Positions 16,466 to 24,424 of a stretch of 64,000 bases of DNA are shown here, in pieces (within the stretch, counting starts at the first letter, position 1; every line of letters starts with the position of its first letter). The position numbers were made by a program, and so were the translations under genes. The stretch covers positions 1 through 64,000 of the forward strand of contig NZ_QKWH01000011.1 in assembly GCF_003244315.1 (NCBI RefSeq). The letters are read 5' to 3'. Origin of the DNA: Xylanimonas oleitrophica. GTDB lineage: Bacteria > Actinomycetota > Actinomycetes > Actinomycetales > Cellulomonadaceae. The notes beneath the pieces were generated by a model. It did not search any database. It saw only the letters and a list, made by a program, of their open reading frames with translations, and had not been told where the DNA came from.

Positions 16466-17041
16466 ATGACGAAGATCGGCATCATCCTCGGCAGCACCCG
16501 TCCGGGCCGCAACGGCGAGGCCGTGGCCCGCTGGGTCCTGGAGCTCGCCTCCCAGCGCGGCGACGCGCAGTTCGAGCTGGTCGACCTGGCCGACTTCCCC
16601 CTGCCTCACCTCGACGAGGCGATCCCGCCGTCGCTCGGCCAGTACACCAACGAGCACACCAAGGCCTGGGCGGCCAAGGTGGCCGAGTTCGACGGGTACG
16701 TCTTCGTCACCCCGGAGTACAACCACTCGACGTCGGGCGTGCTGAAGAACGCGCTCGACTTCGTGTACGCCGAGTGGAACAACAAGGCGGCCGGCATCGT
16801 GTCCTACGGGTCGGTGGGCGGCGCGCGCGCCGCCGAGCACCTGCGCCTGATCCTCGCCGAGCTGCAGATCGCGACCGTGCGCCAGCAGGTGGCCCTCTCG
16901 CTCGCCACGGAGTTCGAGAACTACTCGGTGTTCAAGCCCGGCGACTACAACGAGCCCGCGCTGACCACGCTGCTCGACCAGCTCGTGGCCTGGGCCGGCG
17001 CCCTGGCCCCGCTGCGGCAGCCGGCCGGCGTCACCGCCTGA
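16466..17041 (+). CDS. NADPH-dependent FMN reductase
   Basis: A 191-residue flavodoxin-fold reductase. The FMN phosphate loop GSTRPGRNGEAVA lies at residues 9-21, and the second conserved segment TPEYNHSTSGVLKNALDF contacts the isoalloxazine ring. It should reduce FMN or quinones with NADPH in the cytosol. ATG at 16466 has GGAG 7 nt upstream. The gene is divergent from hxlR across a palindromic operator, and HxlR regulators commonly control quinone or flavin reductases, so induction by electrophiles or oxidants is a reasonable inference. A flavin-dependent oxidoreductase gene follows about 100 bp downstream. Confidence 0.92.
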   Translation: MTKIGIILGSTRPGRNGEAVARWVLELASQRGDAQFELVDLADFPLPHLDEAIPPSLGQYTNEHTKAWAAKVAEFDGYVFVTPEYNHSTSGVLKNALDFVYAEWNNKAAGIVSYGSVGGARAAEHLRLILAELQIATVRQQVALSLATEFENYSVFKPGDYNEPALTTLLDQLVAWAGALAPLRQPAGVTA

Positions 17042-17138
17042 CGCGCGCGCACGCACGGCGGGGGTGCGCCGCCGTCGGGCAGACTGGCCACGGCGGCGCA
17101 CCGCCGCTCCCCTCCCCGCGACCCCCGGAGACTCCCGC

Positions 17139-18170
17139 ATGACCCTCGAGCTCGGCATCGACACCTTCGGTGACGTCACCTTCGACGACGACGGCGCCCC
17201 GAAGCCGCAGGCGCAGGTGCTGCGCGACCTGGTGGAGCAGGGGGTGCTGGCCGACCAGGTGGGGCTCGACGTCATCGGGGTGGGCGAGCACCACCGGGAG
17301 GACTTCGCCGTCTCGGCACCCGACGTCGTGCTGGCGGCGATCGCCGCGAAGACCGAGCGCATCCACCTGGCCTCGGCGGTCACGGTGCTCAGCTCGGACG
17401 ACCCGGTGCGCGTGCACCAGCGGTTCGCCACCCTGGACGGGCTCTCGGGCGGCCGCGCCGAGGTGGTGCTGGGCCGCGGCTCGTTCATCGAGTCGTTCCC
17501 GCTGTTCGGGTACGACCTGGCGCGGTACGAGGACCTGTTCGAGGAGAAGCTCGAGCTGTTCGCCCGCCTGCTGCCGCAGGAGCCGGTGCGCTGGGAGGGG
17601 CGGCTGCGCCCGTCGATCGACGGGCTGAGCGTCTACCCGCGCGTCGAGGGCGGCTCGCTGCGCACCTGGGTGGGCGTGGGCGGCAACCCCGAGTCCGTGG
17701 TGCGCGCGGCCCGGTACGGGCTGCCCCTGCAGGTGGCGATCATCGGTGGCAGCCCTGCGCAGTTCGTCCCGCTGGTGGACCTGTACCGGCGGGCGCTGGA
17801 CCAGCTCGGCAAGGAGCCGCAGCCCGTCGCCGTGCACTCGCCGGGGCACGTGGCCCCCACCGACGAGGAGGCCAAGGAGCAGCTGTGGCCGCACTACGAA
17901 GTGGTGATGAGCCGCATCGGCCGCGAGCGCGGCTGGGGTCCCACGAACCGTTCGCAGTTCGAGGCGGCGGCGTCGCGGGAGGGGTCGCTCTACGTGGGCT
18001 CCCCGGAGACGGTGGCGCGCAAGATCGCGGCGACGGTCCAGCGTCTGGGCATCCAGCGGTTCGACCTCAAGTACTCCAACGGGACGCTGCCGCACTCGGC
18101 GATGATGCGGTCGCTGGAGCTGTACGGCACACAGGTGGCCCCGATGGTGCGGGAGCTGCTCGCACGGTGA
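17139..18170 (+). CDS. LLM-class flavin-dependent oxidoreductase (luciferase-like)
   Basis: A 343-residue TIM-barrel protein of the bacterial luciferase family. Typical segments are DVIGVGEHHREDFAVSAPDVVLAAIAAKTERIHLASAV, RFATLDGLSGGRAEVVLGRGS and WVGVGGNPESVVRAARYGLP. It uses FMNH2 or F420 to oxidise an unknown substrate. ATG at 17139 has CCGGAG 8 nt upstream. It lies 97 bp after an FMN reductase gene on the same strand; such reductases can supply reduced flavin, so the two could form a two-component monooxygenase. That link is inference from position. Confidence 0.88.
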   Translation: MTLELGIDTFGDVTFDDDGAPKPQAQVLRDLVEQGVLADQVGLDVIGVGEHHREDFAVSAPDVVLAAIAAKTERIHLASAVTVLSSDDPVRVHQRFATLDGLSGGRAEVVLGRGSFIESFPLFGYDLARYEDLFEEKLELFARLLPQEPVRWEGRLRPSIDGLSVYPRVEGGSLRTWVGVGGNPESVVRAARYGLPLQVAIIGGSPAQFVPLVDLYRRALDQLGKEPQPVAVHSPGHVAPTDEEAKEQLWPHYEVVMSRIGRERGWGPTNRSQFEAAASREGSLYVGSPETVARKIAATVQRLGIQRFDLKYSNGTLPHSAMMRSLELYGTQVAPMVRELLAR

Positions 18171-18188
18171 GCCCCTTCCGGGCCCTCG

Positions 18189-19067
18189 TCACGGGAGCAG
18201 CGCCTCGCGGGCGGCCTCCCGCACGGCCTGGGCGACGGCGTCGAGCACCGGGGTGCGCAACGACCACTGCTGCCAGTGCAGCTCGACGTCGACGTGGCTG
18301 CCGGGGGCGAGGTCGACCAGCTCGCCGGCAGCCTCCGCGGCCTCGGAGTGCTCGGCGGGCAGCAGGCCCCAGCCGATCCCGAGGCGGATGGCGCGGGCGT
18401 AGTCGGCCGAGGACGGCACGTAGTGGCGTGGTGGCTCGACGGCGGCACCGGCCTGCTCGCGCAGGTAGCGGTCCTGCAGGTCGTCCTTGCGGTCGAACAT
18501 CATGACCGGCGCCTGGGCGAGCGCCTCGGTGGTGAGCCCGGCGGAGAACCACCGCTCGGCGAACGCCGGCGTGGCGAACGGGCGGTAGCGCATCACGCCG
18601 AGGCGCACCGCAGCGCAGCCCTGGACCGGCGTCGCCTGCGTGGTGACAGCGGCCATCACCTCGCCCTGGCGCAGCAGCTCGGCGGAGTGGTCCTGGTCCT
18701 CCCGGTGGACGTCGAACACCGCCAGGTGACCCACGGTGGCGAGGGCACGCAGCGCCCACGTGTTGAGCGAGTCGCCGTTGATCGCGAGCGGCACCCGGGG
18801 CAGGTCGCTCGCCTCGGACCGCACACGCGGGAGCCCTGACTCCCGGACGACGGCGAGCACCTGCCGGGCCGAGCGCACGACGTCGACGCCCGCCGCCGTG
18901 GCCGCGACGGGGCGGGTACGGCGCAGCAGCACGGTGCCCGCCGCCGTCTCGAGAGCCTTGATGCGCTGGCTCACCGCCGACGGCGTCACGTGCAGCAGGC
19001 GGGCGGCGGCGTCGAACGACCCCTCGTCGACCACGGCGACGAGGGCCTCGAGCTGGGCGAGCTCCAT
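18189..19067 (-). CDS. LysR-family regulator of amino-acid export, ArgP/LysG type
   Basis: A 292-residue LysR regulator. The N-terminal HTH reads LAQLEALVAVVDEGSFDAAARLLHVTPSAVSQRIKALE, which has the ArgP-type start, and the C-terminal effector domain follows. It is divergently arranged with a LysE-family exporter, the classic lysG/lysE layout in actinobacteria, where the regulator activates export when basic amino acids accumulate. Control of the neighbour is inference from this layout. ATG at 19067 lies 6 nt after a TAAGAT box, so its mRNA should be leaderless. Confidence 0.92.
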   Translation of the reverse strand: MELAQLEALVAVVDEGSFDAAARLLHVTPSAVSQRIKALETAAGTVLLRRTRPVAATAAGVDVVRSARQVLAVVRESGLPRVRSEASDLPRVPLAINGDSLNTWALRALATVGHLAVFDVHREDQDHSAELLRQGEVMAAVTTQATPVQGCAAVRLGVMRYRPFATPAFAERWFSAGLTTEALAQAPVMMFDRKDDLQDRYLREQAGAAVEPPRHYVPSSADYARAIRLGIGWGLLPAEHSEAAEAAGELVDLAPGSHVDVELHWQQWSLRTPVLDAVAQAVREAAREALLP

Positions 19068-19073
19068 GCCTCG

Positions 19074-19079
19074 ATCTTA
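19074..19079 (-). promoter_or_regulatory. -10 box of the argP-like gene
   Basis: Minus-strand TAAGAT lies 6 nt before the ATG at 19067, giving a leaderless transcript. It shares an 80-bp intergenic region with the lysE promoter. Confidence 0.55.
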
Positions 19080-19110
19080 AGCGTCGCTGTTCGAGGCTGA
19101 GAAACATTCG

Positions 19111-19140
19111 TTGGACTGCATCGCAGCGCGTGCCTAGCGT
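19111..19140 (+). promoter_or_regulatory. lysE promoter (-35 TTGGAC, -10 TAGCGT)
   Basis: TTGGAC (19111-19116) and TAGCGT (19135-19140) are separated by 18 bp. The -10 box ends 7 nt before the GTG at 19148, so the message is leaderless. An ArgP-type binding site should lie just upstream of the -35, but I do not see a clear motif. Confidence 0.62.
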
Positions 19141-19147
19141 CGTCGCC

Positions 19148-19786
19148 GTGAACCTCTCCCCCGCCGCCTCGGCCGCAGCGCTCGACGCGCTCACCGGCCT
19201 CGGCTTCGGCCTCTCCCTCATCGTCGCCATCGGCGCGCAGAACACCTTCGTGCTGCGCCAGGGGCTGCGCCGTGAGCACGTCGGTGCCGTGGTGGCGGTG
19301 TGCATGCTCTCCGACGTCGTCCTCATCTCGGCAGGCGTCGCCGGCGCCGGGGCCCTGCTCGGTGCGGTGCCGTGGCTCGCCACCGTCATGCGGTGGGGCG
19401 GGGCGGCGTTCCTCCTCGTGTACGCGGCGCTCGCCGCACGCCGGGCCCTGCGCCCCACCGGCGCCGCGCTCGACGCTGACACCGGGCGGGTCCCCGCCGG
19501 GCTCGGGTCCGCCGTCGGCACCGCCATGGCCCTGACCTGGCTCAACCCGCACGTGTACCTCGACACGCTCGTGCTGCTCGGCTCGGTGGCCGGCGGGCAC
19601 GGCGACGGACGCTGGTGGTTCGGCGCCGGGGCGATCCTCGGCAGCGTCGTGTGGTTCACCGCCCTCGGGTACGGCGCCCGCCTCCTGCGGCCGCTCTTCG
19701 CCCGGCCCCGGGCGTGGCGGGTGCTCGACGGCGCCATCGCCGTCGTCATGACCGCCATCGCCGTGGGGCTCGTCGCCGGGGCGTGA
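19148..19786 (+). CDS. LysE/ArgO-family amino-acid exporter
   Basis: A 212-residue inner-membrane protein with about six hydrophobic segments. The family signature is at the N-terminus (GFGLSLIVAIGAQNTFVLRQGL), and ALTWLNPHVYLDTLVLLGS in the second half is the conserved NPHVYLDT motif. It should export lysine or arginine in exchange for protons. GTG at 19148 is chosen because TAGCGT lies 7 nt upstream and the earlier in-frame ATG overlaps that box. It is divergent from the ArgP-type regulator that probably activates it. Confidence 0.92.
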   Translation: MNLSPAASAAALDALTGLGFGLSLIVAIGAQNTFVLRQGLRREHVGAVVAVCMLSDVVLISAGVAGAGALLGAVPWLATVMRWGGAAFLLVYAALAARRALRPTGAALDADTGRVPAGLGSAVGTAMALTWLNPHVYLDTLVLLGSVAGGHGDGRWWFGAGAILGSVVWFTALGYGARLLRPLFARPRAWRVLDGAIAVVMTAIAVGLVAGA

Positions 19787-19830
19787 GGTCGCGGCGACCG
19801 GTCCGCTCGCCGGGCGCGCGTTCCCCGCAG

Positions 19831-19858
19831 GTGACCGTCAGCGGGTGACCGTCGGCGG
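19831..19858 (+). repeat. 14-bp tandem repeat, two units, upstream of a VOC gene
   Basis: GTGACCGTCAGCGG (19831-19844) is followed directly by GTGACCGTCGGCGG (19845-19858). It ends 7 bp before the TAGCGT -10 box of the next gene, so it covers the -35 region and could bind a regulator, or it may be a chance local duplication. Confidence 0.4.
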
Positions 19859-19865
19859 GCCGGCG

Positions 19866-19871
19866 TAGCGT
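19866..19871 (+). promoter_or_regulatory. -10 box of the second VOC gene
   Basis: TAGCGT ends 7 nt before the ATG at 19879, predicting a leaderless mRNA. Confidence 0.5.
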
Positions 19872-19878
19872 CGCCCGT

Positions 19879-20304
19879 ATGAGCGACGAAGCCATCCCTC
19901 CCCGCCCGAGGCTCGACCTCGTGATCCTGGACTGCCCCGACGCCCTGGAGCTGGCCCGGTTCTACGGGCAGGTGCTCGGCTGGGAGCTCGAGGACGGCTC
20001 CACGCGCGACTGGGCCACCCTCCAGCCGCCGCGCGGCGGGCTCAGCCCCGAGAACCCCGACGGCGGCCCGTCCCTCGCCTTCCAGCGGATCGATGACTAC
20101 GCCACCCCCACCTGGCCCGGCGGCGCCCACCCGCAGCAGATGCATCTCGACCTGTGGGCCGGGGACATCGACGCCGCCGAACCCGCCGTGCTGGCCGCCG
20201 GAGCACGGGTGCACGAGCACCAGCCCTCCGAGAACGGGTCGTTCCGCGTCTACACCGACCCCGCCGGGCACCCTTTCTGCCTCATCGGGCGCCCTAGCGC
20301 CTGA
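19879..20304 (+). CDS. VOC-family protein (glyoxalase-like)
   Basis: A 141-residue glyoxalase/bleomycin-resistance-fold protein. LDLVILDCPDALELARFYGQVLGWE opens the fold, HPQQMHLDLWAGDID begins the second half, and YTDPAGHPFCLIG closes it. These resemble the metal-site positions of the superfamily, but the substrate is not evident. ATG at 19879 is supported by a -10 box 7 nt upstream. It converges on pntB with a 15-bp gap, so no long intergenic region is available for other elements. Confidence 0.85.
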   Translation: MSDEAIPPRPRLDLVILDCPDALELARFYGQVLGWELEDGSTRDWATLQPPRGGLSPENPDGGPSLAFQRIDDYATPTWPGGAHPQQMHLDLWAGDIDAAEPAVLAAGARVHEHQPSENGSFRVYTDPAGHPFCLIGRPSA

Positions 20305-20319
20305 CCGGCTCCACCGGCG

Positions 20320-21726
20320 TCAGAGCGCCTGGACGATCTTCTCGACCTGCTCCTTGGCGTCTCCGAAGAGCATCGCGGTGTTCTCGCGGAAGAACAGCGG
20401 GTTCTGCACGCCCGCGTACCCGGTGGCCATGGACCGCTTGAACACGACGACCTGCTTGGCCTCCCACACCGTGAGCACGGGCATGCCCGCGATCGGCGAG
20501 GCCGGGTCCTCCAGCGCCGCGGGGTTGACGGTGTCGTTGGCCCCGATGACGAGGACGACGTCGGTGTCGGCGAGATCGTCGTTGATCTCGTCCATCTCGA
20601 GCACGATGTCGTAGGGCACCTTGGCCTCGGCGAGGAGCACGTTCATGTGGCCGGGCAGCCGGCCGGCCACGGGGTGCACGCCGAACCGGACCTGGACGCC
20701 CCGGCCGCGCAGGCGGGAGACGAGCTCGGCCACGGGGTACTGCGCCTTGGCGACGGCCATGCCGTAACCGGGGGTGATGACCACTGTCTTGGCGGTGCGC
20801 AGGAGGTCGGCGACCTGCTCGGCGAGCATCTCGCGGTGCTCGCCCTGCTCGCCGCTGCTGGCCGTGGCCGCGGGGCTGCCGTCGGACCCGAACCCGCCGA
20901 GGATGACGGAGACGAACGAGCGGTTCATGGCCTTGCACATGATGTAGCTGAGGATCGCGCCGGAGGATCCCACGAGCGCCCCGGTGACGATGAGCAGGTC
21001 GTTGCCGAGCATGAACCCGGCGGCAGCGGCGGCCCACCCGGAGTAGGAGTTGAGCATCGACACGACGACGGGCATGTCGCCGCCGCCGATCGCCGCGACG
21101 AGGTGGAGGCCGAGGGCGAGCGCGATCACCGTCATGAGCAGGAGCGGCACGATCCCGGTGGCGGGGTCGGCGAGGAACCATGCCAGGAGGGCAAAGGACG
21201 CCACGAGCGCCCCGAGGTTGAGCCGGTTGCGTCCGGGCAGCGTGAGCGGTGCGGACTTCATGCGGCCGCTGAGCTTGAGGAAGGCGACGACGGAACCGGT
21301 GAACGTGACGGCACCGATGAGCACGCCGAGGAACACCTCGACCAGGTGCACGGCGCCGCCGGCGCCCTCGTGGGCCCGCTCGGTGAGGTAGGAGTTGTAG
21401 CCGACGGCCACGGCGGCCAGGCCCACGAACGAGTGCAGGATGGCGATGAGCTCGGGCATCTGCGTCATCTCGACGCTGCGCGCCCGCCAGGAGCCGACGA
21501 GCGCCCCCACGAGCAGCACGGCCACGATCAGAGCGAGCGTCACGCCCACGGGCCGCTGCGACTGCTCGACGGCGAGCAAGACGGTGGCACCGAGGGCGAG
21601 CGCCATGCCGATCATGCCGAGGGTGACTCCGCGGCGGGCGGAGGTCTGCTTGGCGAGCCCGGCCAGGGAGAGCACGAACAGCACGGCGGCGACGACGTAG
21701 ACGGCCTGGGCGAGGGAGGTGAGCAC
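20320..21726 (-). CDS. pntB: NAD(P) transhydrogenase subunit beta
   Basis: A 468-residue membrane subunit of proton-translocating transhydrogenase, which drives NADPH formation from NADH using the proton gradient. The N-terminal two thirds hold about nine hydrophobic segments. The cytosolic dIII domain holds the NADP site ([75 protein letters not shown]). ATG/GTG at 21726 lies just after the pntA stop (one base between coding regions), so the two are one operon. Length is normal and no key motif is missing. Confidence 0.96.
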   Translation of the reverse strand: MLTSLAQAVYVVAAVLFVLSLAGLAKQTSARRGVTLGMIGMALALGATVLLAVEQSQRPVGVTLALIVAVLLVGALVGSWRARSVEMTQMPELIAILHSFVGLAAVAVGYNSYLTERAHEGAGGAVHLVEVFLGVLIGAVTFTGSVVAFLKLSGRMKSAPLTLPGRNRLNLGALVASFALLAWFLADPATGIVPLLLMTVIALALGLHLVAAIGGGDMPVVVSMLNSYSGWAAAAAGFMLGNDLLIVTGALVGSSGAILSYIMCKAMNRSFVSVILGGFGSDGSPAATASSGEQGEHREMLAEQVADLLRTAKTVVITPGYGMAVAKAQYPVAELVSRLRGRGVQVRFGVHPVAGRLPGHMNVLLAEAKVPYDIVLEMDEINDDLADTDVVLVIGANDTVNPAALEDPASPIAGMPVLTVWEAKQVVVFKRSMATGYAGVQNPLFFRENTAMLFGDAKEQVEKIVQAL

Positions 21727-21727
21727 G

Positions 21728-23356
21728 TCAGACGTCCTTCCGGAACATGGCGATCATCCGCCGCGAGACGAGGAACCCGCCGAAGATGTTGATGCTCGCC
21801 ACGCTGGCCGCGAGGAGTGCCAGCACCGTCACCACGAGGTTCTCGTTCCCGAGCTGGAGCAGCGCGCCGACCAGGATGATCCCGGAGATGGCGTTGGTCT
21901 GGGCCATCAGCGGCGTGTGCAGGGAGTGGCTCACGTTCGAGATGACGTAGAAGCCCACGATCACCGCGAGGGTGAACACGGTGAAGTGCCCCACGAACGA
22001 CGCGGGGCTGAGGGTGAGCGCGAGGACGACGAGCACGGCGCCGAGCGCCCCGCCCACCGCGAGCCGCTGGCGGCGCAGCCGAGCCCTGGCGGCCTCGTCA
22101 CGGGAGGCGGTGCGCGCCGCAGCCTCCTGCTGGGCCGGCGTCGGCCCGGCGGGAGCCGCCCCGGCAGGGGTCGCGGAGACGTGGACGGGCGGCGGGGGCC
22201 ACAGCACCTCGCCGCGCCGCGCCGCACCGCCGCCATCACCGCCGTGCCGGCCGTCGCCTGCGGGTGCGGGTGCCAGGGTCACGGTCATGCCGCGCTGCAC
22301 CGGGTCGTCGAGGTCGAGGGCGAGCACGCCGTCCTCGCCCGGGGTGAGCAGGGCGAGGAGGTTGGCGATGTTGGTGCCGTAGAGCTGGGAGGTCTGGGCG
22401 GGCATGCGGCCGGGCAGGTCGGTGTAGCCGAGGACGACGACGCCGCCGTCGGTGACGACCCGCTCCCCCGGCACGGTGGGCTCGGCGTTGCCGCCGCCCG
22501 AGGCGGCGAGGTCGACGATCACGGAGCCGGGCCGCATGGCGGCGACCATCTCGGCGGTGACGGTGCGCGGCGCACGCCCTCGCACCAGGGCGGTGGTGAT
22601 GACGATGTCGGCGCGGGCCGTCTCCTGCGCGTAGGTGCGCATGGTGGCGGCCTCCTGCTCGCCGGTGAGCTCGCGGGCGTACCCGTCGGTGCTGACCTCC
22701 TGCTGGGCGCCCTGGGCCTGGACGAACGTGGCACCCATCGACTCGATCTGCTCTCCCGCCTCGGGGCGCACGTCGAACGCCCGCACGTCGGCGCCGAGGC
22801 TGACGGCGGTGCCGATCGCGGCGAGCCCGGCGACGCCGCCGCCGATGACGAACACCTTGGCGGGCGGCGTCTTGCCGGCGGCGGTGACCTGGCCGGCGAA
22901 CATGCCCTGGTACTCCGCCGCCGCCTCGATCACGGCACGGTAGCCGGCCACGTTGGACATGGTGGAGAGGGTGTCGAGCGCCTGGGCGCGCGAGATGCGT
23001 GGCACGGCGTCGAGGGCCAGGGCGGTCACGCCACGGTCCGCGAGCGCCTCGAGGAGGTCGGGGCGGGTGGCGGGGGCGAGCTGGGCGACGAGGACGGCAC
23101 CGGGGCGCAGGAGGTCGAGCTGCCCGGGTCCGGGGGCGTCGACGGCGACGACGACGTCGCTGGTCCACACCTGGGTGGCGTCACCGAGGGTGGCGCCGGC
23201 CTCGGTGTAGGCGGTGTCGGTGAGGTGGGCGGCGGTACCGGCGTCGTGCTCGACGACGACGTCGTAGCCGAGCCTGCAGAGCCGGGTCACGGTGGCAGGG
23301 GTGGCGGCGACGAGGCGCTGGCCCTCCCGGGACTCGCGGGGCACGCCGATGCGCAT
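21728..23356 (-). CDS. pntA: NAD(P) transhydrogenase subunit alpha
   Basis: A 542-residue subunit with the NAD-binding dI domain ([20 protein letters not shown]; nucleotide motif [20 protein letters not shown]). An Ala/Pro/Arg-rich linker (about 375-430) leads to a C-terminal block of four hydrophobic segments ending [17 protein letters not shown]. It works with PntB in the inner membrane. Having dI and the membrane block in one chain is the E. coli-type arrangement, unlike the split pntAa/pntAb of many actinobacteria. ATG at 23356 has GGAGG upstream. A minus-strand TAGGTT (23393-23388) is a likely -10, giving a leader of about 25 nt. Confidence 0.95.
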   Translation of the reverse strand: MRIGVPRESREGQRLVAATPATVTRLCRLGYDVVVEHDAGTAAHLTDTAYTEAGATLGDATQVWTSDVVVAVDAPGPGQLDLLRPGAVLVAQLAPATRPDLLEALADRGVTALALDAVPRISRAQALDTLSTMSNVAGYRAVIEAAAEYQGMFAGQVTAAGKTPPAKVFVIGGGVAGLAAIGTAVSLGADVRAFDVRPEAGEQIESMGATFVQAQGAQQEVSTDGYARELTGEQEAATMRTYAQETARADIVITTALVRGRAPRTVTAEMVAAMRPGSVIVDLAASGGGNAEPTVPGERVVTDGGVVVLGYTDLPGRMPAQTSQLYGTNIANLLALLTPGEDGVLALDLDDPVQRGMTVTLAPAPAGDGRHGGDGGGAARRGEVLWPPPPVHVSATPAGAAPAGPTPAQQEAAARTASRDEAARARLRRQRLAVGGALGAVLVVLALTLSPASFVGHFTVFTLAVIVGFYVISNVSHSLHTPLMAQTNAISGIILVGALLQLGNENLVVTVLALLAASVASINIFGGFLVSRRMIAMFRKDV

Positions 23357-23422
23357 GGGACCTCCACTGTCGGTGGGACGGTCGCAACCTATCGGCTCTG
23401 ATGCCTGACCACACGGTCTCGG

Positions 23423-23457
23423 GACCTGGCGCGTGCCAGGTCGGGACCTAGGTCCCG
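23423..23457. repeat. Two adjacent palindromes between pntA and the TetR gene
   Basis: GACCTGGC (23423-23430) and GCCAGGTC (23435-23442) form an 8-bp hairpin with a 4-nt loop. It runs straight into the perfect 16-bp palindrome CGGGACCTAGGTCCCG (23442-23457). The core ACCT/AGGT recurs at 23517 and beyond, so they may be operators as well as structures. Confidence 0.6.
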
Positions 23458-23501
23458 CGACGAAGGGGCCGCTCCACCGTGGGAGCGGCCCCTTCGTCGC
23501 G
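23456..23501. terminator. 20-bp perfect hairpin between divergent genes
   Basis: Left arm 23456-23475 and right arm 23482-23501 pair perfectly around a 6-nt loop (ACCGTG). It has the look of a strong terminator, but it lies between the divergent pntA and TetR promoters where no gene needs one. It may be an insulator, the end of an unseen small RNA, or a relic. Confidence 0.6.
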
Positions 23502-23555
23502 TCTTGTGGTCTCGGACCTCCTGCCCCCTGCGCAGCAGGTCCGACGCGTTACAGT

Positions 23556-23572
23556 GTGACACAAGATGTCAC
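23556..23572. promoter_or_regulatory. Inverted repeat over the TetR start codon (probable autoregulatory operator)
   Basis: GTGACA (23556-23561) and TGTCAC (23567-23572) flank a 5-nt spacer that includes the A of the ATG at 23566. A TACAGT -10 box lies at 23550-23555, so a bound dimer would cover the transcription start. TetR proteins usually bind such sites at their own promoters. Confidence 0.6.
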
Positions 23573-24339
23573 GTCGTCACGCCGTCTCGGCGCCCCTCGA
23601 CGCCTCCCCCGACGCCGGTCCGGAGGCGTCGTCGCGCGCGCTCGAGGACCCGTCGGCAGGCGCGCTCACTGCCCGTGCGACACCCGAGGAGCCGGGCGAC
23701 GGAGGGCCGGTGGCGGCGTCCGACCCGGCGTCTGACGTGGTCAGCGCGCTGGAACGGGTCAACGCCCTGCTGCACGAGGACGACGAGACGGCACAGCGCG
23801 TCCTGGAGCTGGCGGAGGCGCGGGTGGCCGCGCACGGCACCGCGGGTCTCAACATCGCGGAGCTCGCCCGTGCCGCGGGCGTGAGCAGGCCCACGCTCTA
23901 CCGTCGCTGGGAGGACGCCGACGCGATCCTCCAGACCATCCTGCTGCGGCGGCTCATCGGGTGCGTGGACGCCGTGGGCGGCCCGGTCGCCGAGTCCCGG
24001 GCCGAGCTGACCAGCAAGCTGGTCGCCTACGCCGACGCGTTCTTCGCCGACCCCGTGCTCAGCCGGCTCGGCGAGACGGAGCCGGAGGTGTTCAGCCGGT
24101 TCCTGCTCGAACGGTTCAGCCCGATCCAGCTCCTGCTGGTGGGCTGGATCGCCGCCGCCGTGGCCGGTGCGCAGGCGGACGGCAGCGTGCGCGCGGCAGA
24201 CCCGCACCGCACCGCGGTGATGCTGCTGCTGGTGATGCAGTCGACGATCCTGTCGTACCGCACCGTGGCCCCGCTCATCGACCCCGAGCACTGGAGCACC
24301 GAGCTGCGGTTCCTGGTGGACGGCTACCTGCGCCCCTGA
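23566..24339 (+). CDS. TetR-family regulator with a long N-terminal extension
   Basis: A 257-residue regulator. The HTH is near residues 95-125 (GLNIAELARAAGVSRPTLYRRWEDADAI), followed by an alpha-helical ligand-binding domain. About 60 residues rich in Ala, Pro and Ser precede the helical DNA-binding domain, longer than usual for the family. A later start (GTG at 23739) would remove most of this and cannot be excluded, but ATG 23566 sits correctly behind a -10 box. The gene is divergent from pntA and upstream of treY; a regulatory link to either is not shown. An inverted repeat over its start suggests autorepression. Confidence 0.85.
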   Translation: MSRRHAVSAPLDASPDAGPEASSRALEDPSAGALTARATPEEPGDGGPVAASDPASDVVSALERVNALLHEDDETAQRVLELAEARVAAHGTAGLNIAELARAAGVSRPTLYRRWEDADAILQTILLRRLIGCVDAVGGPVAESRAELTSKLVAYADAFFADPVLSRLGETEPEVFSRFLLERFSPIQLLLVGWIAAAVAGAQADGSVRAADPHRTAVMLLLVMQSTILSYRTVAPLIDPEHWSTELRFLVDGYLRP

Positions 24340-24424
24340 GCCGTGGGGCCTGGCACGAGGCGCCGCCGAGGCGCGCGCGGTCACGGGGTCCCGTGACCTG
24401 CGAGAAGGGGGCGCCCGTGGCAGC

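Noticed and set aside
18067-20271. A 734-codon open frame on the minus strand opposite lysE and other genes
   Set aside because: It runs antisense to the well-supported LysE and VOC genes and continues in a different frame over the argP-like gene; the translation is Arg/Pro-rich with no recognisable domain. High GC creates such frames.
23739-23741. GTG at 23739 as the only TetR start
   Set aside because: It would give a family-length protein, but no Shine-Dalgarno site or -10 box precedes it, while ATG 23566 sits behind TACAGT and within an operator. Kept only as an alternative.
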